A stretch of DNA of 64,000 nucleotides from Bdellovibrio svalbardensis (GCF_029531655.1 NZ_JANRMI010000001.1:372001-436000), one strand, 5' to 3'; positions 28,105 through 38,530 are shown, counted from the first letter of the stretch. Numbers and translations are program-made. Notes: generated by a model from the sequence alone, not told the origin.

Positions 28105-28710
28105 GTGGCAGTCATTCCATACGTCATAGAGCAAACATCTAAGGGCGAAAGATCTTACGACATCTATTCTCGCCTATTAAAAGACCGTATTGTGATCCTC
28201 GGAACACAGGTAACGGACGAAGTGGCTAATGCCATCATTGCTCAATTTCTATTCTTGGAAGTGGATAATCCAGAAAAAGACATCCATTTCTACATCAATT
28301 CTCCGGGTGGTAGCGTTTCAGCTGGTCTGGCGATTTACGACATTATGCAATTCGTAAAATGCGACGTGGCAACTTACTGTATGGGTATGGCGGCCAGTAT
28401 GGGTTCGCTTCTTTTGACGGCGGGTTCTAAAGGTAAGCGTTATAGCCTTCCGAACACTCGTATCATGATCCATCAGCCACTTCTTTCTGGAGGCGGTTTG
28501 TCAGGTCAGGTTACGGATATCGAAATTCATGCCAGAGAGTTGCTCCGCACGAAGGAAAAGCTCACTCGTATCTATGAAACGCACACGGGTAAAGACTACC
28601 AATTCTTGAAAGATCAAATGGAAAGGGATAACTTTATGGACCCTTACCAAGCGAAGGAATTCGGACTTCTAGATCACGTTGTAGAATCTCGTAAGGCAAA
28701 AAAAGGATAA
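28105..28710 (+). CDS. clpP: ATP-dependent Clp protease, proteolytic subunit
   Basis: 201 residues from a GTG at 28105 (CAGGAGA upstream). The catalytic Ser98 is in MAASMGS and His123 in MIHQP, with the Asp expected near the RDNFMDP segment. It forms the two-ring protease barrel fed by ClpX or ClpA. The downstream clpX begins 6 bases after its stop, a conserved operon. Confidence 0.97.
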   Translation: MAVIPYVIEQTSKGERSYDIYSRLLKDRIVILGTQVTDEVANAIIAQFLFLEVDNPEKDIHFYINSPGGSVSAGLAIYDIMQFVKCDVATYCMGMAASMGSLLLTAGSKGKRYSLPNTRIMIHQPLLSGGGLSGQVTDIEIHARELLRTKEKLTRIYETHTGKDYQFLKDQMERDNFMDPYQAKEFGLLDHVVESRKAKKG

Positions 28711-28716
28711 CAACAG

Positions 28717-30009
28717 ATGACGACGAAAGATACCAACGGCACTTTGAGATGCAGCTTTTGCGGTAAAGGCCAAAAAGAAGTCAAAAAACTGATTGCAGGC
28801 CCAGGCGTCTACATCTGCGATGAATGTATTGATCTATGCAATGACATTATCGACGAGGAAAAAGACAGAGAGACCGCGGTTAAAGGCACCTTTAAGGTTC
28901 CAAAACCGTCCGATATTAAAACTTACCTTGATGACTATGTGATCGGCCAAACTCAGGCGAAAAAGACGCTGGCAGTTGCGGTTCACAATCACTACAAGCG
29001 TGTGAATGCTTTGGCACAGGGTAAAAAATCTGCTGACGTTGAGATGCAAAAATCGAATATCTTGCTTATTGGTCCAACGGGATCTGGTAAGACGATGCTT
29101 GCTCAAACGATCGCTAAGATCCTCAATGTTCCATTTGCGATGGCAGATGCGACTACATTGACGGAAGCAGGTTATGTCGGTGAAGACGTTGAAAACGTGG
29201 TGTTGAATCTTCTTCAAGCTTCTGACTACGACGTAGAAAAGGCCCAAAAAGGTGTGATCTACGTGGATGAGATCGATAAGATCTCTCGTAAATCAGAAAA
29301 CCCATCTATCACGCGTGATGTGAGCGGTGAGGGTGTGCAGCAAGCTCTCTTGAAAATTCTCGAGGGAACTGTGGCAAATCTTCCGCCAAAAGGTGGTCGT
29401 AAGCATCCGCAGCAAGAGTTTATCCAGGTGGATACAACAAATATCTTGTTCATCGTGGGTGGTGCGTTCGTTGGTTTGGATAAAATCATCGATAACAGAA
29501 CATCAAATAAAACAATGGGTATCGCAGCGGATATTCGCACGGAACAAGAGACAGAGAAAAGCGCCAATCTTCTTGCGAAGGTGGAGCCAGATGACTTGTC
29601 TAAATTCGGTTTGATCCCAGAGTTCATTGGTCGTTTGCCAATGATCGCGGTGTTGGGTCAGTTGGATGAAGAAGCGTTGATGGATATTCTTGTGAGACCA
29701 AAAAATGCGATCACAAAGCAATACCAAAAGCTTTTCAGCTATGAAGGTGTCGAGTTGAAGTTTACGGAAAAAGCTTTGCGTGCGGTGGCACAAATGGCTT
29801 TGAAACGTAAAACAGGTGCCCGTGGTCTGCGCGGTGTTCTTGAGACGGCAATGTTGGATATCATGTACGACATTCCATCCAAGAATAACGTGAAAGAAGT
29901 GATCATCGATGAAAACGTGATCAACGACGGTGGCGCTCCGATGCTTGTTTATAAAACGGAAGAAGAAATTCAAGCCGAAGAAGAAGCAAAAAAGAAGAGC
30001 TCAGCTTAG
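28717..30009 (+). CDS. clpX: ClpX, AAA+ unfoldase of ClpXP
   Basis: 430 residues. It has an N-terminal zinc-binding domain with two Cys pairs (CSFCGKG and CDECIDLC), Walker [11 protein letters not shown], Walker [11 protein letters not shown] and a C-terminal AAA+ small domain. It unfolds substrates, including those tagged by tmRNA, and feeds them to ClpP. The tmRNA gene in this same window encodes a tag ending ALAA, the type of degron ClpX recognises. Confidence 0.97.
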   Translation: MTTKDTNGTLRCSFCGKGQKEVKKLIAGPGVYICDECIDLCNDIIDEEKDRETAVKGTFKVPKPSDIKTYLDDYVIGQTQAKKTLAVAVHNHYKRVNALAQGKKSADVEMQKSNILLIGPTGSGKTMLAQTIAKILNVPFAMADATTLTEAGYVGEDVENVVLNLLQASDYDVEKAQKGVIYVDEIDKISRKSENPSITRDVSGEGVQQALLKILEGTVANLPPKGGRKHPQQEFIQVDTTNILFIVGGAFVGLDKIIDNRTSNKTMGIAADIRTEQETEKSANLLAKVEPDDLSKFGLIPEFIGRLPMIAVLGQLDEEALMDILVRPKNAITKQYQKLFSYEGVELKFTEKALRAVAQMALKRKTGARGLRGVLETAMLDIMYDIPSKNNVKEVIIDENVINDGGAPMLVYKTEEEIQAEEEAKKKSSA

Positions 30010-30037
30010 TAGCCACTCTTTTAAAAGAGATTTAAAC

Positions 30038-30077
30038 AAAAAAGCCCAAGGACTTCGAAAGTCTTTGGGCTTTTTTC
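30038..30077. terminator. Bidirectional terminator after clpX
   Basis: AAAAAGCCCAAGGACTT, short TCG-type loop, AAGTCTTTGGGCTTTTTT. It serves clpX and the convergent gene at 30085. Confidence 0.92.
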
Positions 30078-30084
30078 ATTCTAC

Positions 30085-30528
30085 CTATTGCTTTTTCACA
30101 TAAGCGCTTAAGCGCATGCCTGGAGCCAGAGAGCTCGTCACAGACACCGTTGTGCCGCGAACAAGGTCTTCCACGGTGGTAGAGGCAAAGTCGATGTTGA
30201 AGTCAATTTTCTTACTGCGATCGCTTGGGCAGGTCATTTTGCCTCTGAAGGCCTTATTCGCAGCCAGAATGGCGTAGTCGTTCAAATAGAATGAGTTGGT
30301 CAGCGTATAACTGCCGTCACACAGCTCATCTTTGCGGCCATCTGGATAGGTTCTTTGAAACTCAAAAGAGTCTTGGTCAAGCACGCGAAAGTTCACATAG
30401 ACGGTTTGGAAGCCCGCTTTAGCCTGAACTTTATAGTGCCCTGGGAGATTGCCCGGAGAAAGTTCCGTGGCAAAAGCCTGAGAAGTTGAAAGCATTAGTA
30501 ATGCAGTTGTTAAGATATACTTCATCAT
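30085..30528 (-). CDS. Small secreted protein, function unknown
   Basis: 147 residues, ATG at 30528 with GGAGG seven bases upstream. A signal peptide (about 1-20, ending AFA) precedes a beta-rich mature domain with two cysteines (LCDGSYTL and MTCPSD). The general build (short exported protein beginning with GxY or similar and a TYPDGRK-like turn) resembles other small secreted proteins here (37964, 52585, 58224), but I cannot assign a family. Confidence 0.65.
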   Translation of the reverse strand: MMKYILTTALLMLSTSQAFATELSPGNLPGHYKVQAKAGFQTVYVNFRVLDQDSFEFQRTYPDGRKDELCDGSYTLTNSFYLNDYAILAANKAFRGKMTCPSDRSKKIDFNIDFASTTVEDLVRGTTVSVTSSLAPGMRLSAYVKKQ

Positions 30529-30664
30529 ATTGAATCCTCCATTTTTATAAGAAGATTTTTATAGAAGTGAATGCGATACAGGACAAAATAAAACCGCTAA
30601 GTGTGGGGGAATACATGAAGCGCAGACCACGCTGCATGGCGTGTTGCAGAAGTGTTGGAGAGTT

Positions 30665-31054
30665 TTAGATTGAAAGGTTGAGGTCGACTTTCAAGGCTTC
30701 ATTTAAAGCGTTGAAGTCCACGGGCTTGCTGAGGAATCGTTGCGCGCCCAGGCTTTCGGCTTTGGTGCGGAACTCAGTGGATTCGTAAGCGCTGACAACG
30801 TAGAAGGGCATCTTGGCATCAAATTTACGAACCTCTTGCAGAAGCTCGAAACCGTCCATTTCAGGCATATTAATATCAGACATGACAAGATCAACGTGGG
30901 GAGTGTCTTCGCGGCGAAGATAATTTAAACAATCCTTTGCGCTCAAAAAGGAAACCAACTTGAGGTCTCCCAAGGTCGCAAAAAACTTCTTAAATTTTAA
31001 CTTATAAAGCAGATGGGTATCTGCCTCATCGTCCACTATCACAATATGAATCAT
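30665..31054 (-). CDS. Stand-alone response-regulator receiver
   Basis: 129 residues consisting of one receiver domain: acidic pocket Asp8-Asp9-Glu10, phospho-acceptor Asp60 in VMSDINMPEMDG, Ser88 in VVSAYES and Lys110 in LSKPVD. There is no output domain, as in CheY-type or phosphorelay proteins. Its ATG overlaps the stop of the upstream histidine kinase (ATGA), so kinase and receiver are co-translated and likely cognate partners. Confidence 0.92.
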   Translation of the reverse strand: MIHIVIVDDEADTHLLYKLKFKKFFATLGDLKLVSFLSAKDCLNYLRREDTPHVDLVMSDINMPEMDGFELLQEVRKFDAKMPFYVVSAYESTEFRTKAESLGAQRFLSKPVDFNALNEALKVDLNLSI

Positions 31055-32592
31055 GCATGCAGTCTTTCATGGGAGATCGGTATAGACATCACAAATTCTG
31101 TCCACTGACCAAACTCACTCGTGTACTTTAAAGTACCACCATGTTTCTGTGCAATATTAAATGCAACAGTCAGACCTAGACCGGCACCTTCTCCGGGTGC
31201 TTTTGTGGTCAAGAACGGATCGAAGATTTTCTCTCCAAGAATAGCAGGGATCCCAATTCCATTGTCGCGAATGGAGATTTCGACATTTTCGCCGCGAACC
31301 ATCGTGGAAATAGTGAGTTCAGGTTCGAAATTTTTTTGGACCAACACCTTTTTTTCGATCGCATGAATCGAGTTGTCGATGATATTTGACAGGGCCCTTT
31401 GTAATGACACTGAGTACACCTGAGCGTGAACGTTGTCGCCTAGGCGGTAAGTCACTTTCGGTGGAACATAGCTTGATCCCAGAGAGCGATTTGAAATCGT
31501 CTGCTGATAGGCTTTTTTTAAGATGTCGTTGATATCAGTGCTCTCAAGAAGGTCGCTGTCATAGCCAGACAAAATCTGCATAGAGCGGACAATCTGGTCA
31601 ATGCGCTGGCTGTGCTTTAGAACCACGCGACTGACTTCTTTGATCTCTTCTGCATCTTCAGACTCTGTGAGCAGTTCGCTGAAGTTGAGAACAAAATTCA
31701 ATGGGTTGCGAATCTCATGGGCAACGCTGGCCGTTAGGCTTCCCAAAGAGGCCAAACGCTCTTGGGCCACCAAAGTTGCCTGCATACGCTTAATCTGGAA
31801 CATCGCCTTTTCCAGACTTTGATTTTTATTGGTGAGTTCGCGAGTACGATCCGCAACCTTCTGCTCCAGGGCCTGGTTGAGCTGTTCCAGTTTTTTGTTG
31901 GCTTCGAGCAACTCGACCCGGAAAAGGTTGATGGAGTCCGCCAGAACATCGAGTTCGTCCTTCTCAGCGTGGGGAGGACGGTTTAGGGCAAGATTCTTAT
32001 TCTCCCGGAATCCCGTTTTTAGGTAGTCGGCGATATGCTTGATGTGAATGACGATGATTCGATTGAAGATGAAGTACAAGCAGAAGACCACGACCAGGGT
32101 TTTTGCTGCCTGACGCACGAAGATCCAAATCGCCTCATGAAAATAGCGATCACGCAGGCTTTTTGTGTCGAGTTCCACATCCAGGTTGCCGAGGGTTTCA
32201 TTTGTATTTTTGTGGCGAATTTCGAAATTCTTATGGCTTTCTTCGGTCGGGTCCGTTTTGCCCGTTTCGTAGATGACCTTGTTGTCTGCCGTGAGTTTGA
32301 GATAGCTCACACCTTGCAAACGGCTCAAGCCATCCAGCTGGATTTCCAACAAGCGAGTGTCATAGGACCATAAATGCTCCGCCATGGAGTCCAAATAGGA
32401 GTTCTTGATAATCGAAAAGTTGTTCTGAAGCTTATCGAAGTCCTTTTGGTAGTCCAAAATCAATTGTCCAGCTGTGAGGATAAGCGTAGCAAACGAGCTG
32501 ACGGCCCATGTTGCTATAAGCAGCTTGAGTGATAATGAGTTGGTGCGTACCCAGGGTGATTCGTTACGTGTCACAGAGCACTTATCGTGCAA
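31051..32592 (-). CDS. Membrane sensor histidine kinase
   Basis: 513 residues. Two membrane helices (about 23-45 and 164-185) bracket a periplasmic sensing region containing [16 protein letters not shown], a stretch found in other sensor kinases. A HAMP-like linker and a coiled coil (about 220-275) lead to the H-box [12 protein letters not shown] with His292. An HATPase_c domain with N-box ([10 protein letters not shown]), DNGIGIP and GAGLGLT follows. It phosphorylates the receiver encoded right after it. It diverges from lon across 321 bases. The signal is unknown. Confidence 0.92.
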   Translation of the reverse strand: MHDKCSVTRNESPWVRTNSLSLKLLIATWAVSSFATLILTAGQLILDYQKDFDKLQNNFSIIKNSYLDSMAEHLWSYDTRLLEIQLDGLSRLQGVSYLKLTADNKVIYETGKTDPTEESHKNFEIRHKNTNETLGNLDVELDTKSLRDRYFHEAIWIFVRQAAKTLVVVFCLYFIFNRIIVIHIKHIADYLKTGFRENKNLALNRPPHAEKDELDVLADSINLFRVELLEANKKLEQLNQALEQKVADRTRELTNKNQSLEKAMFQIKRMQATLVAQERLASLGSLTASVAHEIRNPLNFVLNFSELLTESEDAEEIKEVSRVVLKHSQRIDQIVRSMQILSGYDSDLLESTDINDILKKAYQQTISNRSLGSSYVPPKVTYRLGDNVHAQVYSVSLQRALSNIIDNSIHAIEKKVLVQKNFEPELTISTMVRGENVEISIRDNGIGIPAILGEKIFDPFLTTKAPGEGAGLGLTVAFNIAQKHGGTLKYTSEFGQWTEFVMSIPISHERLHA

Positions 32593-32913
32593 TTTGCGGA
32601 AAAAAGGGACGAAAATCTTTGTATGCGGTATTACAAATCAGAAAGGTCCCTGGATCCCTCTCAGAACACTACACAAATTAGAAATATTTTCGGGTAGCAT
32701 TAGGCTGTTTTATATTGCACAAACTTTGAGCAAGGCCGACCTCTGGCAAGGGCCAGAACTAAAAATTACTCTGATATATTTACTTCCCAGCAATCGTACA
32801 CATAGTTAGACTGGATATAGACTTCGCGAAGGTTGAAATGGAATTAACCTGAATGGAGATCCTCTTGTGTCCTATACGCAAGAAGCTCGTTAACCCAAGG
32901 GAGGGAGAGGATT
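32593..32913. other. 321-bp divergent region between kinase and lon
   Basis: No gene supported. It contains a 19-bp palindrome (32715-32733) and an AT-rich TGATATATT stretch near 32770 that could be part of a lon promoter. No CIRCE element or sigma-32-type heat-shock promoter was recognised. Just before lon, GAGGGAGAGG is the ribosome site. Confidence 0.55.
32715..32733. promoter_or_regulatory. 19-bp palindrome, candidate operator upstream of lon
   Basis: TTGCACAAACTTTGAGCAA, symmetric except for one A:A pair at positions 5/15. A near-identical copy lies at 36735-36753 before a transcription regulator gene. It is 180 bases before the lon ATG and 122 before the kinase ATG. Confidence 0.5.
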
Positions 32914-35421
32914 ATGAGCGAGGGAAAAGTACAACAACTACCACTTTTGCCCCTAAGAGACCTCATCATTTTTCCGCATATGATGATGCCTTTGTTCGTA
33001 GGTCGTGAAAAGAGCATTAATGCTCTTGAAGAGGCCATGAGCAAACAGACCGACATCGTGTTGGCTGCTCAAAAGGACGCTAAAACCAACAACCCAGAGG
33101 CGAAGGACATCTTTGCAATCGGTACAGTTGGAACAATCATTCAACTCCTCCGTCTTCCAGATGGAACTGTAAAAGTTCTGGTGGAAGGTAAACGTCGCGT
33201 AAAGATTAAGAATTTCGTAAACAACGAGAACTTCTTTGTCGTGGCAGTTGAAAACCTTGATGAAGAACCAACGAATATCGTTGAGGCACAAGCCCTTGTT
33301 CGCTCGGTAAAAACGACGTTCGAGACTTATGTGAAGCTCAATAAGCGTATTCCACCAGAAATCTTGATGCGTGTTTCAACGATCGAGAACCCAGGTGAAC
33401 TTGCGGATATCATCGTTGCCCAACTCAATTTGAAATTGGAAGACAAGCAAACTGTATTGGAGATCATTGATCCATCCAAACGTTTGGAGCATTTGCTGAA
33501 CTTGATGACAGGTGAGATCGAAATTCTTGAAGTAGAGAAGAAGATTCGCACTCGCGTTAAGAAGCAAATGGAGCGTTCTCAGAAAGAATACTATTTGAAT
33601 GAGCAAATGCAGGCCATTCAAAAAGAACTTGGTGAGAAAGACGACTACCAAGCTGAGCTTCAAGATCTTGAAGTGAAATGTAAGAACAAGAAAATGTCTC
33701 AAGAAGCTAAAGACAAGGTCATGAAAGAGATTAAAAAACTCAAAATGATGTCACCTATGTCGGCTGAAGCGACTGTTGTTCGTAACTACATCGACTGGAT
33801 CTTGTCTCTTCCATGGGCTGATTACTCTGAAGAGAAACATGACCTTAAAAATGCTCAACGCATCTTGGATGACGAGCACTGGGGTCTTGAAAAAGTTAAA
33901 GACCGTATCCTTGAATACCTAGCCGTTCTTTCGATTTCGAAAGATATCAAAGGTCCTATCCTTTGCTTGGCGGGTCCTCCAGGTGTGGGTAAAACTTCAT
34001 TGGCGAAATCTATCGCTGAATCTTTGAATCGTTCTTTCGCACGTATCTCTTTGGGTGGCGTGAGAGACGAAGCAGAGATCCGCGGTCACAGAAAAACCTA
34101 CGTTGGAGCAATGCCAGGTAAAATTATCCAGGCTTTGCGCAAAGTAGATAAAGGAAATCCATTGGTTCTTCTCGACGAAATCGACAAGATGGCCAATGAC
34201 TTCCGCGGTGACCCATCAGCGGCAATGCTTGAAGTTTTGGATCCAGAACAAAACTCAACATTCCAGGATCACTACCTAGAAGTTGAATACGATCTTTCAA
34301 AAGTGATGTTCATTGCGACGGCGAACAGCCTTCATACCATCCCACGTCCATTGTTGGATCGTATGGAAATCATCCAGCTTGAAGGTTATATCGAGCAGGA
34401 GAAATTCAATATCGCGAAGAACTACTTGGTTCCAAAACAATTGGAAAACCATGGTTTGAAAGACTACAAGGTGAGCGTTAAGGATGAAACTATCCGTGAC
34501 ATCATCCGCTACTACACAAGAGAAGCGGGCGTGCGTAACCTTGAAAGACAAATTGCGAATGTCTGCCGTAAAGTTGCAAAAGACATCGTGATGGGTGAAA
34601 CAGTTGAAAACTTTAAAGCTGAAGGCACTAAAAAGACTGCGAAAACTGCAGCCGCTAAAAAAGGTGCAAAAGGCGCGAAGACTTCAACAACGACAAGCAA
34701 AAACGCGGGTTACGTTGTAACTCCGGCGAAGTTGGTTGAGTTGTTGGGTGGCCACAAATACAAATTCGGCGTCATCGAAACTGAAAACGAAATCGGTTTG
34801 ACGAATGGTATGGCTTGGACGGAAGTGGGCGGTGACCTTCTTGCTGTCGAAGTGAGTGTGGTTCCAGGTAAAGGCAAATTCACAGTCACAGGCCAACTTG
34901 GCGATGTGATGAAAGAATCTTGCGCAGCTGCGATGAGCTACGTTCGTTCAAGAGGTCCTTTGTTCGGTTTGGATAAAGAATACTTCGCGAACATTGACGT
35001 GCATATCCATTTACCTGAAGGTGCTGTTCCTAAAGACGGTCCTTCTGCTGGTATCGCTCTGACAACTTCGATCGTTTCTGCGATCACGAAGATCCCTGTT
35101 AAACGCACAGTTGCGATGACAGGTGAAGTTTCTCTTCGTGGACGTGTGATGGCCATCGGTGGTTTGAAAGAGAAAGTACTTGCAGCTCACCGTGGTGGTA
35201 TCAAGTTGATCATCTGTCCTAAAGAGAATGAAAAAGATCTTAAGGACATCCCTAAGGAAGTGATGAAAGACTTGAAAGTGATCTTGGTAGATCACGTTGA
35301 CCAAGTGTTGATCAATGCATTGGATGTTAAAGGTCCTAAAGAGATCTTTAAAGTTCAAAAAGAACGCGAGTTCGGCATCAAGGCTCAATACACTGGCCAA
35401 CAAAATGTCGCTCACCACTAG
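32914..35421 (+). CDS. lon: Lon ATP-dependent protease
   Basis: 835 residues. It has a LON substrate-binding domain (from [15 protein letters not shown]), a coiled coil, an AAA+ domain with [13 protein letters not shown] and VLLDEIDKM, and a protease domain with Ser711 in KDGPSAG and Lys754 in [10 protein letters not shown]. The 43-residue spacing equals that of E. coli Lon. Unusually, a run of about 30 residues rich in Lys, Ala and Thr (about 571-600; [20 protein letters not shown]) sits between the AAA+ lid and the protease domain. It degrades damaged and regulatory proteins. The gene stands alone and ends at a strong terminator. Confidence 0.96.
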   Translation: MSEGKVQQLPLLPLRDLIIFPHMMMPLFVGREKSINALEEAMSKQTDIVLAAQKDAKTNNPEAKDIFAIGTVGTIIQLLRLPDGTVKVLVEGKRRVKIKNFVNNENFFVVAVENLDEEPTNIVEAQALVRSVKTTFETYVKLNKRIPPEILMRVSTIENPGELADIIVAQLNLKLEDKQTVLEIIDPSKRLEHLLNLMTGEIEILEVEKKIRTRVKKQMERSQKEYYLNEQMQAIQKELGEKDDYQAELQDLEVKCKNKKMSQEAKDKVMKEIKKLKMMSPMSAEATVVRNYIDWILSLPWADYSEEKHDLKNAQRILDDEHWGLEKVKDRILEYLAVLSISKDIKGPILCLAGPPGVGKTSLAKSIAESLNRSFARISLGGVRDEAEIRGHRKTYVGAMPGKIIQALRKVDKGNPLVLLDEIDKMANDFRGDPSAAMLEVLDPEQNSTFQDHYLEVEYDLSKVMFIATANSLHTIPRPLLDRMEIIQLEGYIEQEKFNIAKNYLVPKQLENHGLKDYKVSVKDETIRDIIRYYTREAGVRNLERQIANVCRKVAKDIVMGETVENFKAEGTKKTAKTAAAKKGAKGAKTSTTTSKNAGYVVTPAKLVELLGGHKYKFGVIETENEIGLTNGMAWTEVGGDLLAVEVSVVPGKGKFTVTGQLGDVMKESCAAAMSYVRSRGPLFGLDKEYFANIDVHIHLPEGAVPKDGPSAGIALTTSIVSAITKIPVKRTVAMTGEVSLRGRVMAIGGLKEKVLAAHRGGIKLIICPKENEKDLKDIPKEVMKDLKVILVDHVDQVLINALDVKGPKEIFKVQKEREFGIKAQYTGQQNVAHH

Positions 35422-35450
35422 ATCCATCTAGTGAAAAAATAATTAAGTTT

Positions 35451-35487
35451 GAAAAAGGGCTGGTAGAAATACCGGCCCTTTTTTTGT
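35451..35487 (+). terminator. lon terminator
   Basis: AAAAAGGGCTGGTAG, AAAT loop, ACCGGCCCTTTTTTT: a long GC stem followed by seven T. Confidence 0.88.
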
Positions 35488-35617
35488 TCAAAATTTTCTC
35501 TGAATCAAAGGTCCTTATTTCTTTCTGCGGATTAAGCTTCTTTAGAATGACAAATTGCTGAAGCGTAGGGGTGGGTCTACCTTAAGGGTGAATGATTCGC
35601 TCACTAGGAGGTGGGTT

Positions 35618-36538
35618 ATGAAATCACTTCTTATGATTCTTGTGCTGGCGCTCTCATTGAGCCCCCGTGAATCGCAGGCGGCGCAAGATTTTGTTATGGT
35701 GGGTGCCGATCAGGCTTACTACGAAATTCGTGAAACATTTGGATTTGTTCCGACCTTTTTAAAGCAGTTTCCAGCGGAAGCCATCTCGGGCGCCTGGCAG
35801 GAAATGCGTGATCTGGAATTAAGCCCGACGACATCTCTCAATCAGAAGACGAAGGAGCTGATCGGTCTTGCCGTGGCTTCGCAGATTCCCTGTCAGTACT
35901 GCGTTTATTTTCACAAGCGAGCCGCTAAGTTCAGCGGTGCCACAGAAAAAGAAATGAATTATGCCATCGCTGTTGCCGCGAGTACGCGAAAGTGGAGTAC
36001 ATACTTTTATGGCGCACAAATTTCCATGGAGTCCTTCAAGTCAGACATTGGTAAAATGATTCACTTCATGAAAAACAAATCAGTGTCAGGTATTCCTGAA
36101 AGCTCCGGCATCGTGGCTTACGATGCACCCGAGGCAATGACAGACATGCGGAAAGCCTTCGGCTTCACACCTGATTTTATTAAATTCTATAGCAGTCGCG
36201 GACTTGCGGGCGCTTGGAACGAAATGAAAACTTTGGAAATGAACACGCAAGCACCACTGCAAAATAAAGTTTTGGATCTCATCAGTTTGGCTGTGTCGTC
36301 GCAGATTCCCTGCCAGTATTGCATTTACTCAGATACTGAATTCGCGAAATTTGACGGAGCCAACAAAGATGAAATCCAAGAGTCTGTGGCGATGGCGGGA
36401 ATTGTACGTCACTGGAGTACTTTCCTAAATGGAATGCAACAGCCGCAGAAAGCTTTTGAAAAAGAGGTCGATCAGATTTTTAAAAACTTGGAAATGAAAC
36501 GGGATAGCTTAAATAATAAACGAATTACATATCGCTAA
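35618..36538 (+). CDS. Exported double AhpD-like (carboxymuconolactone decarboxylase) protein
   Basis: 306 residues from the ATG at 35618 (AGGAGG upstream). A signal peptide (about 1-22) is followed by two tandem AhpD/CMD-type domains, about 30-155 and 170-300, clearly duplicated (SQIPCQYCVYFHKRAAKF versus SQIPCQYCIYSDTEFAKF). The first has the full motif Glu80, Cys92-x-x-Cys95 and His99. The second keeps Cys232/Cys235 but has Asp220 and Asp239 in place of Glu and His. AhpD proteins are peroxide-defence thiol enzymes, normally cytoplasmic; export would be unusual. The reductant is unknown. Confidence 0.85.
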   Translation: MKSLLMILVLALSLSPRESQAAQDFVMVGADQAYYEIRETFGFVPTFLKQFPAEAISGAWQEMRDLELSPTTSLNQKTKELIGLAVASQIPCQYCVYFHKRAAKFSGATEKEMNYAIAVAASTRKWSTYFYGAQISMESFKSDIGKMIHFMKNKSVSGIPESSGIVAYDAPEAMTDMRKAFGFTPDFIKFYSSRGLAGAWNEMKTLEMNTQAPLQNKVLDLISLAVSSQIPCQYCIYSDTEFAKFDGANKDEIQESVAMAGIVRHWSTFLNGMQQPQKAFEKEVDQIFKNLEMKRDSLNNKRITYR

Positions 36539-36578
36539 GACCAATCCTCCACACTAGGTTGTTCAAAGCGTTTTTAGG

Positions 36579-36610
36579 AAAAGAGCTGGTTGAAAATGCC
36601 GGCTCTTTTC
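36579..36610 (+). terminator. Terminator after AhpD-like gene
   Basis: AAAAGAGCTGG, variable loop, CCGGCTCTTTTC stem-loop. Confidence 0.8.
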
Positions 36611-36734
36611 TTCAGAAAGCCCCGAGTTGCTTGGCGCTGCAGCCTTACTCCTAAGCCAAAATTGACAATTGACCCACCTCAGCAAGAGGTGATTTCCGTG
36701 AGCTTTCATTAAATTACTGAAATCAATTCCCATG

Positions 36735-36753
36735 TTGCACAAATATTGAGCAA
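36735..36753. promoter_or_regulatory. 19-bp palindrome, second copy of the lon-region site
   Basis: TTGCACAAATATTGAGCAA, differing from 32715-32733 at only two central bases. It lies 94 bases before the ATG of a TPR/winged-helix regulator. Confidence 0.5.
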
Positions 36754-36847
36754 CTGTCCGCGTCTTGCATTGACCTTATCCTGACAATCTGACAGAAATC
36801 GTTTCCCTGCGAGTAAGGCAGATTTTGTTTTGGAGTTTTAATATCTT

Positions 36848-37951
36848 ATGAATCAATTCGATCGCGCTTTTGAGCTCGGCAAGCTGTACAGCGATCGCGG
36901 AGAGTTTGGTCCTGCAATAGACCATCTCCGTGAGGCCTCGGACGGCTATTTTGCTGAGAAAAATTTCTCTCAACACCTCAAGTGCATGAACTTGCTGCTG
37001 CGTATTTTTGCCGAGCGCGAGCAGTTTGACGACATCAACGCAACCAAAGAAAAACTCCAAGACTTGGTTTTGCAAGAAGGCTTTGAGCTCAACTCAAAGA
37101 CTTACTACACACTCGCGATCTGCGCGTCTTACAAGCAGCAACTTGATACAGCGATGGATTATTTCCAAAAAGCTTTGGCTATCGCTTTGGCTTCCGACAA
37201 CAAGGAAGACATCTGTCACGCTATCTTCGGTCTTGCTCACGTCTATGCAAGCCCTCAAGTAAACCGTCAGTCCGATGCATTGAAAGAGATCTACAATCTT
37301 CAGGTCTTCTTCCAGGTGTATCAAATGCCGGATGTTCAAGCGGCTTCATTATTCCTCAATGCGGAAATTTTGAAATCGATGAAAAAGTACGACGAAGCCA
37401 TTGAGATCTTGTGGCGCGCGTATGATGTCATCAGAGAAACTCGTAACTTCGTTATGAGCAATTATTTGATGGGTGCCTTGGCCGATGCTTACTATGAAAT
37501 CGGCGACAAGGACATGGCGAGAACTTATATCACTCTTGCTCAGAAATCGATTGATGGTGAGAACCACCGTCGTTTGGCTCGCATGGCGAAAGCCTTGGCT
37601 GAGAAAATCGGTGGCGAATCACAAACGAATTTCGATCTGATCTTCGATGAAATCAATCACTCTGTGATCGAGAAAAAAATCGGTCGCATTGATTTCAAAA
37701 ACCAATTTATTCTTTTGGATCTTTTGCGCCTGTTCGTTACGAACCAAGGCACGATCTACTCAAAAGAATTCCTGGTCGAGAATGTTTGGAAGCAGCCGTA
37801 TGACCCGGCTATTCACGACAACAAGATTTACGTGACGATCAAACGTCTTCGTAAATTGATCGAACCAGATTATGAAAAACCAAAGTATATCTTCAGAGCC
37901 AAAAACGGCTATTACATGAATAAAGCGGCTCGAGTTCATTTCGAGCACTAA
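36848..37951 (+). CDS. TPR protein with OmpR/PhoB-type DNA-binding C-terminus
   Basis: 367 residues. The first ~260 are helical repeats of TPR type (FELGKLYSDRGEFGPAIDHL, YTLAICASYKQQLDTAMDYF, DEAIEILWRAYDVI). The last ~95 form a winged helix of the OmpR/PhoB type: FVTNQGTIYSKEFLVENVW, then DNKIYVTIKRLRKLIE as the recognition-helix region and GYYMNK at the wing. There is no receiver domain, so regulation is probably through protein or ligand binding to the TPR part. A palindrome 94 bases upstream also occurs near lon. The secreted protein gene 12 bases downstream is probably co-transcribed. Confidence 0.85.
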   Translation: MNQFDRAFELGKLYSDRGEFGPAIDHLREASDGYFAEKNFSQHLKCMNLLLRIFAEREQFDDINATKEKLQDLVLQEGFELNSKTYYTLAICASYKQQLDTAMDYFQKALAIALASDNKEDICHAIFGLAHVYASPQVNRQSDALKEIYNLQVFFQVYQMPDVQAASLFLNAEILKSMKKYDEAIEILWRAYDVIRETRNFVMSNYLMGALADAYYEIGDKDMARTYITLAQKSIDGENHRRLARMAKALAEKIGGESQTNFDLIFDEINHSVIEKKIGRIDFKNQFILLDLLRLFVTNQGTIYSKEFLVENVWKQPYDPAIHDNKIYVTIKRLRKLIEPDYEKPKYIFRAKNGYYMNKAARVHFEH

Positions 37952-37963
37952 TTAGGGGGATTC

Positions 37964-38530
37964 ATGTTGCGTCACATCTTGCTAGCTACATTGATTGCGT
38001 TTTCGGGTTTAACGGCTCACGCGGTAACATCGTCTTATCTACAGGACGAAGAGCAGATTATGCCTGCTGGGGACCGCTGGACTCCGTTTCCTTGGAATTT
38101 TAAAAATGCTCAACCGTTCCCTTGGTCTGATATTCAGGGCACATGGAAAGTTGAACAGGACAGCTTCATTTCATACTTCTCTTTCAAAGTGATTCAGCAG
38201 AAGAACGGCGTGAGACAGTTGAAAGTGAAACAATACGACGGTGAAAGCTGCCGTTTGCTTGCCACAGGCGTTGGTATCGAAAAAGGCCAACTGGTTTATG
38301 CGCAAATGACGAGCAAATCTGGAAAGATCTACAGAGTGAGTCTGACAGCGTTTAAACGCTCTGATTCACCTCAGCCACCACTACAAGGCAATGTTTATAC
38401 AGAGTCAGTGATGGTTCTTTCTATCGGTGAACTGAATCAAGTGAGCGTCGAAGATATGATGCACACCCAAATTTTGAAGGTTTCATCTCAGCTAGATCAA
38501 AAATCTTGCGTCGATGACTTGAAAAATTAG
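37964..38530 (+). CDS. Small secreted protein, function unknown
   Basis: 188 residues starting 12 bases after the TPR regulator and preceded by a G-rich ribosome site (AGGGGG). It has a signal peptide (MLRHILLATLIAFSGLTAHA) and a short Pro/Trp-rich segment, WTPFPWNFKNAQPFPW. A beta-rich domain with two cysteines follows. Its WSDIQGTWKV start resembles other short exported Bdellovibrio-type proteins in this window. No function can be assigned. Confidence 0.68.
   Translation: MLRHILLATLIAFSGLTAHAVTSSYLQDEEQIMPAGDRWTPFPWNFKNAQPFPWSDIQGTWKVEQDSFISYFSFKVIQQKNGVRQLKVKQYDGESCRLLATGVGIEKGQLVYAQMTSKSGKIYRVSLTAFKRSDSPQPPLQGNVYTESVMVLSIGELNQVSVEDMMHTQILKVSSQLDQKSCVDDLKN

Larger units (their letters stand above)
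36539..36847. other. 309-bp intergenic region before TPR regulator
   Basis: It contains a terminator (36579-36610) and a palindrome (36735-36753). The rest shows no gene. A TTTAATATC stretch near 36836 could be a -10 element but no matching -35 was found. Confidence 0.55.

Noticed and set aside
32593-32913. Heat-shock (sigma-32 or CIRCE) control of lon
   Set aside because: No matching elements could be found in the upstream region.
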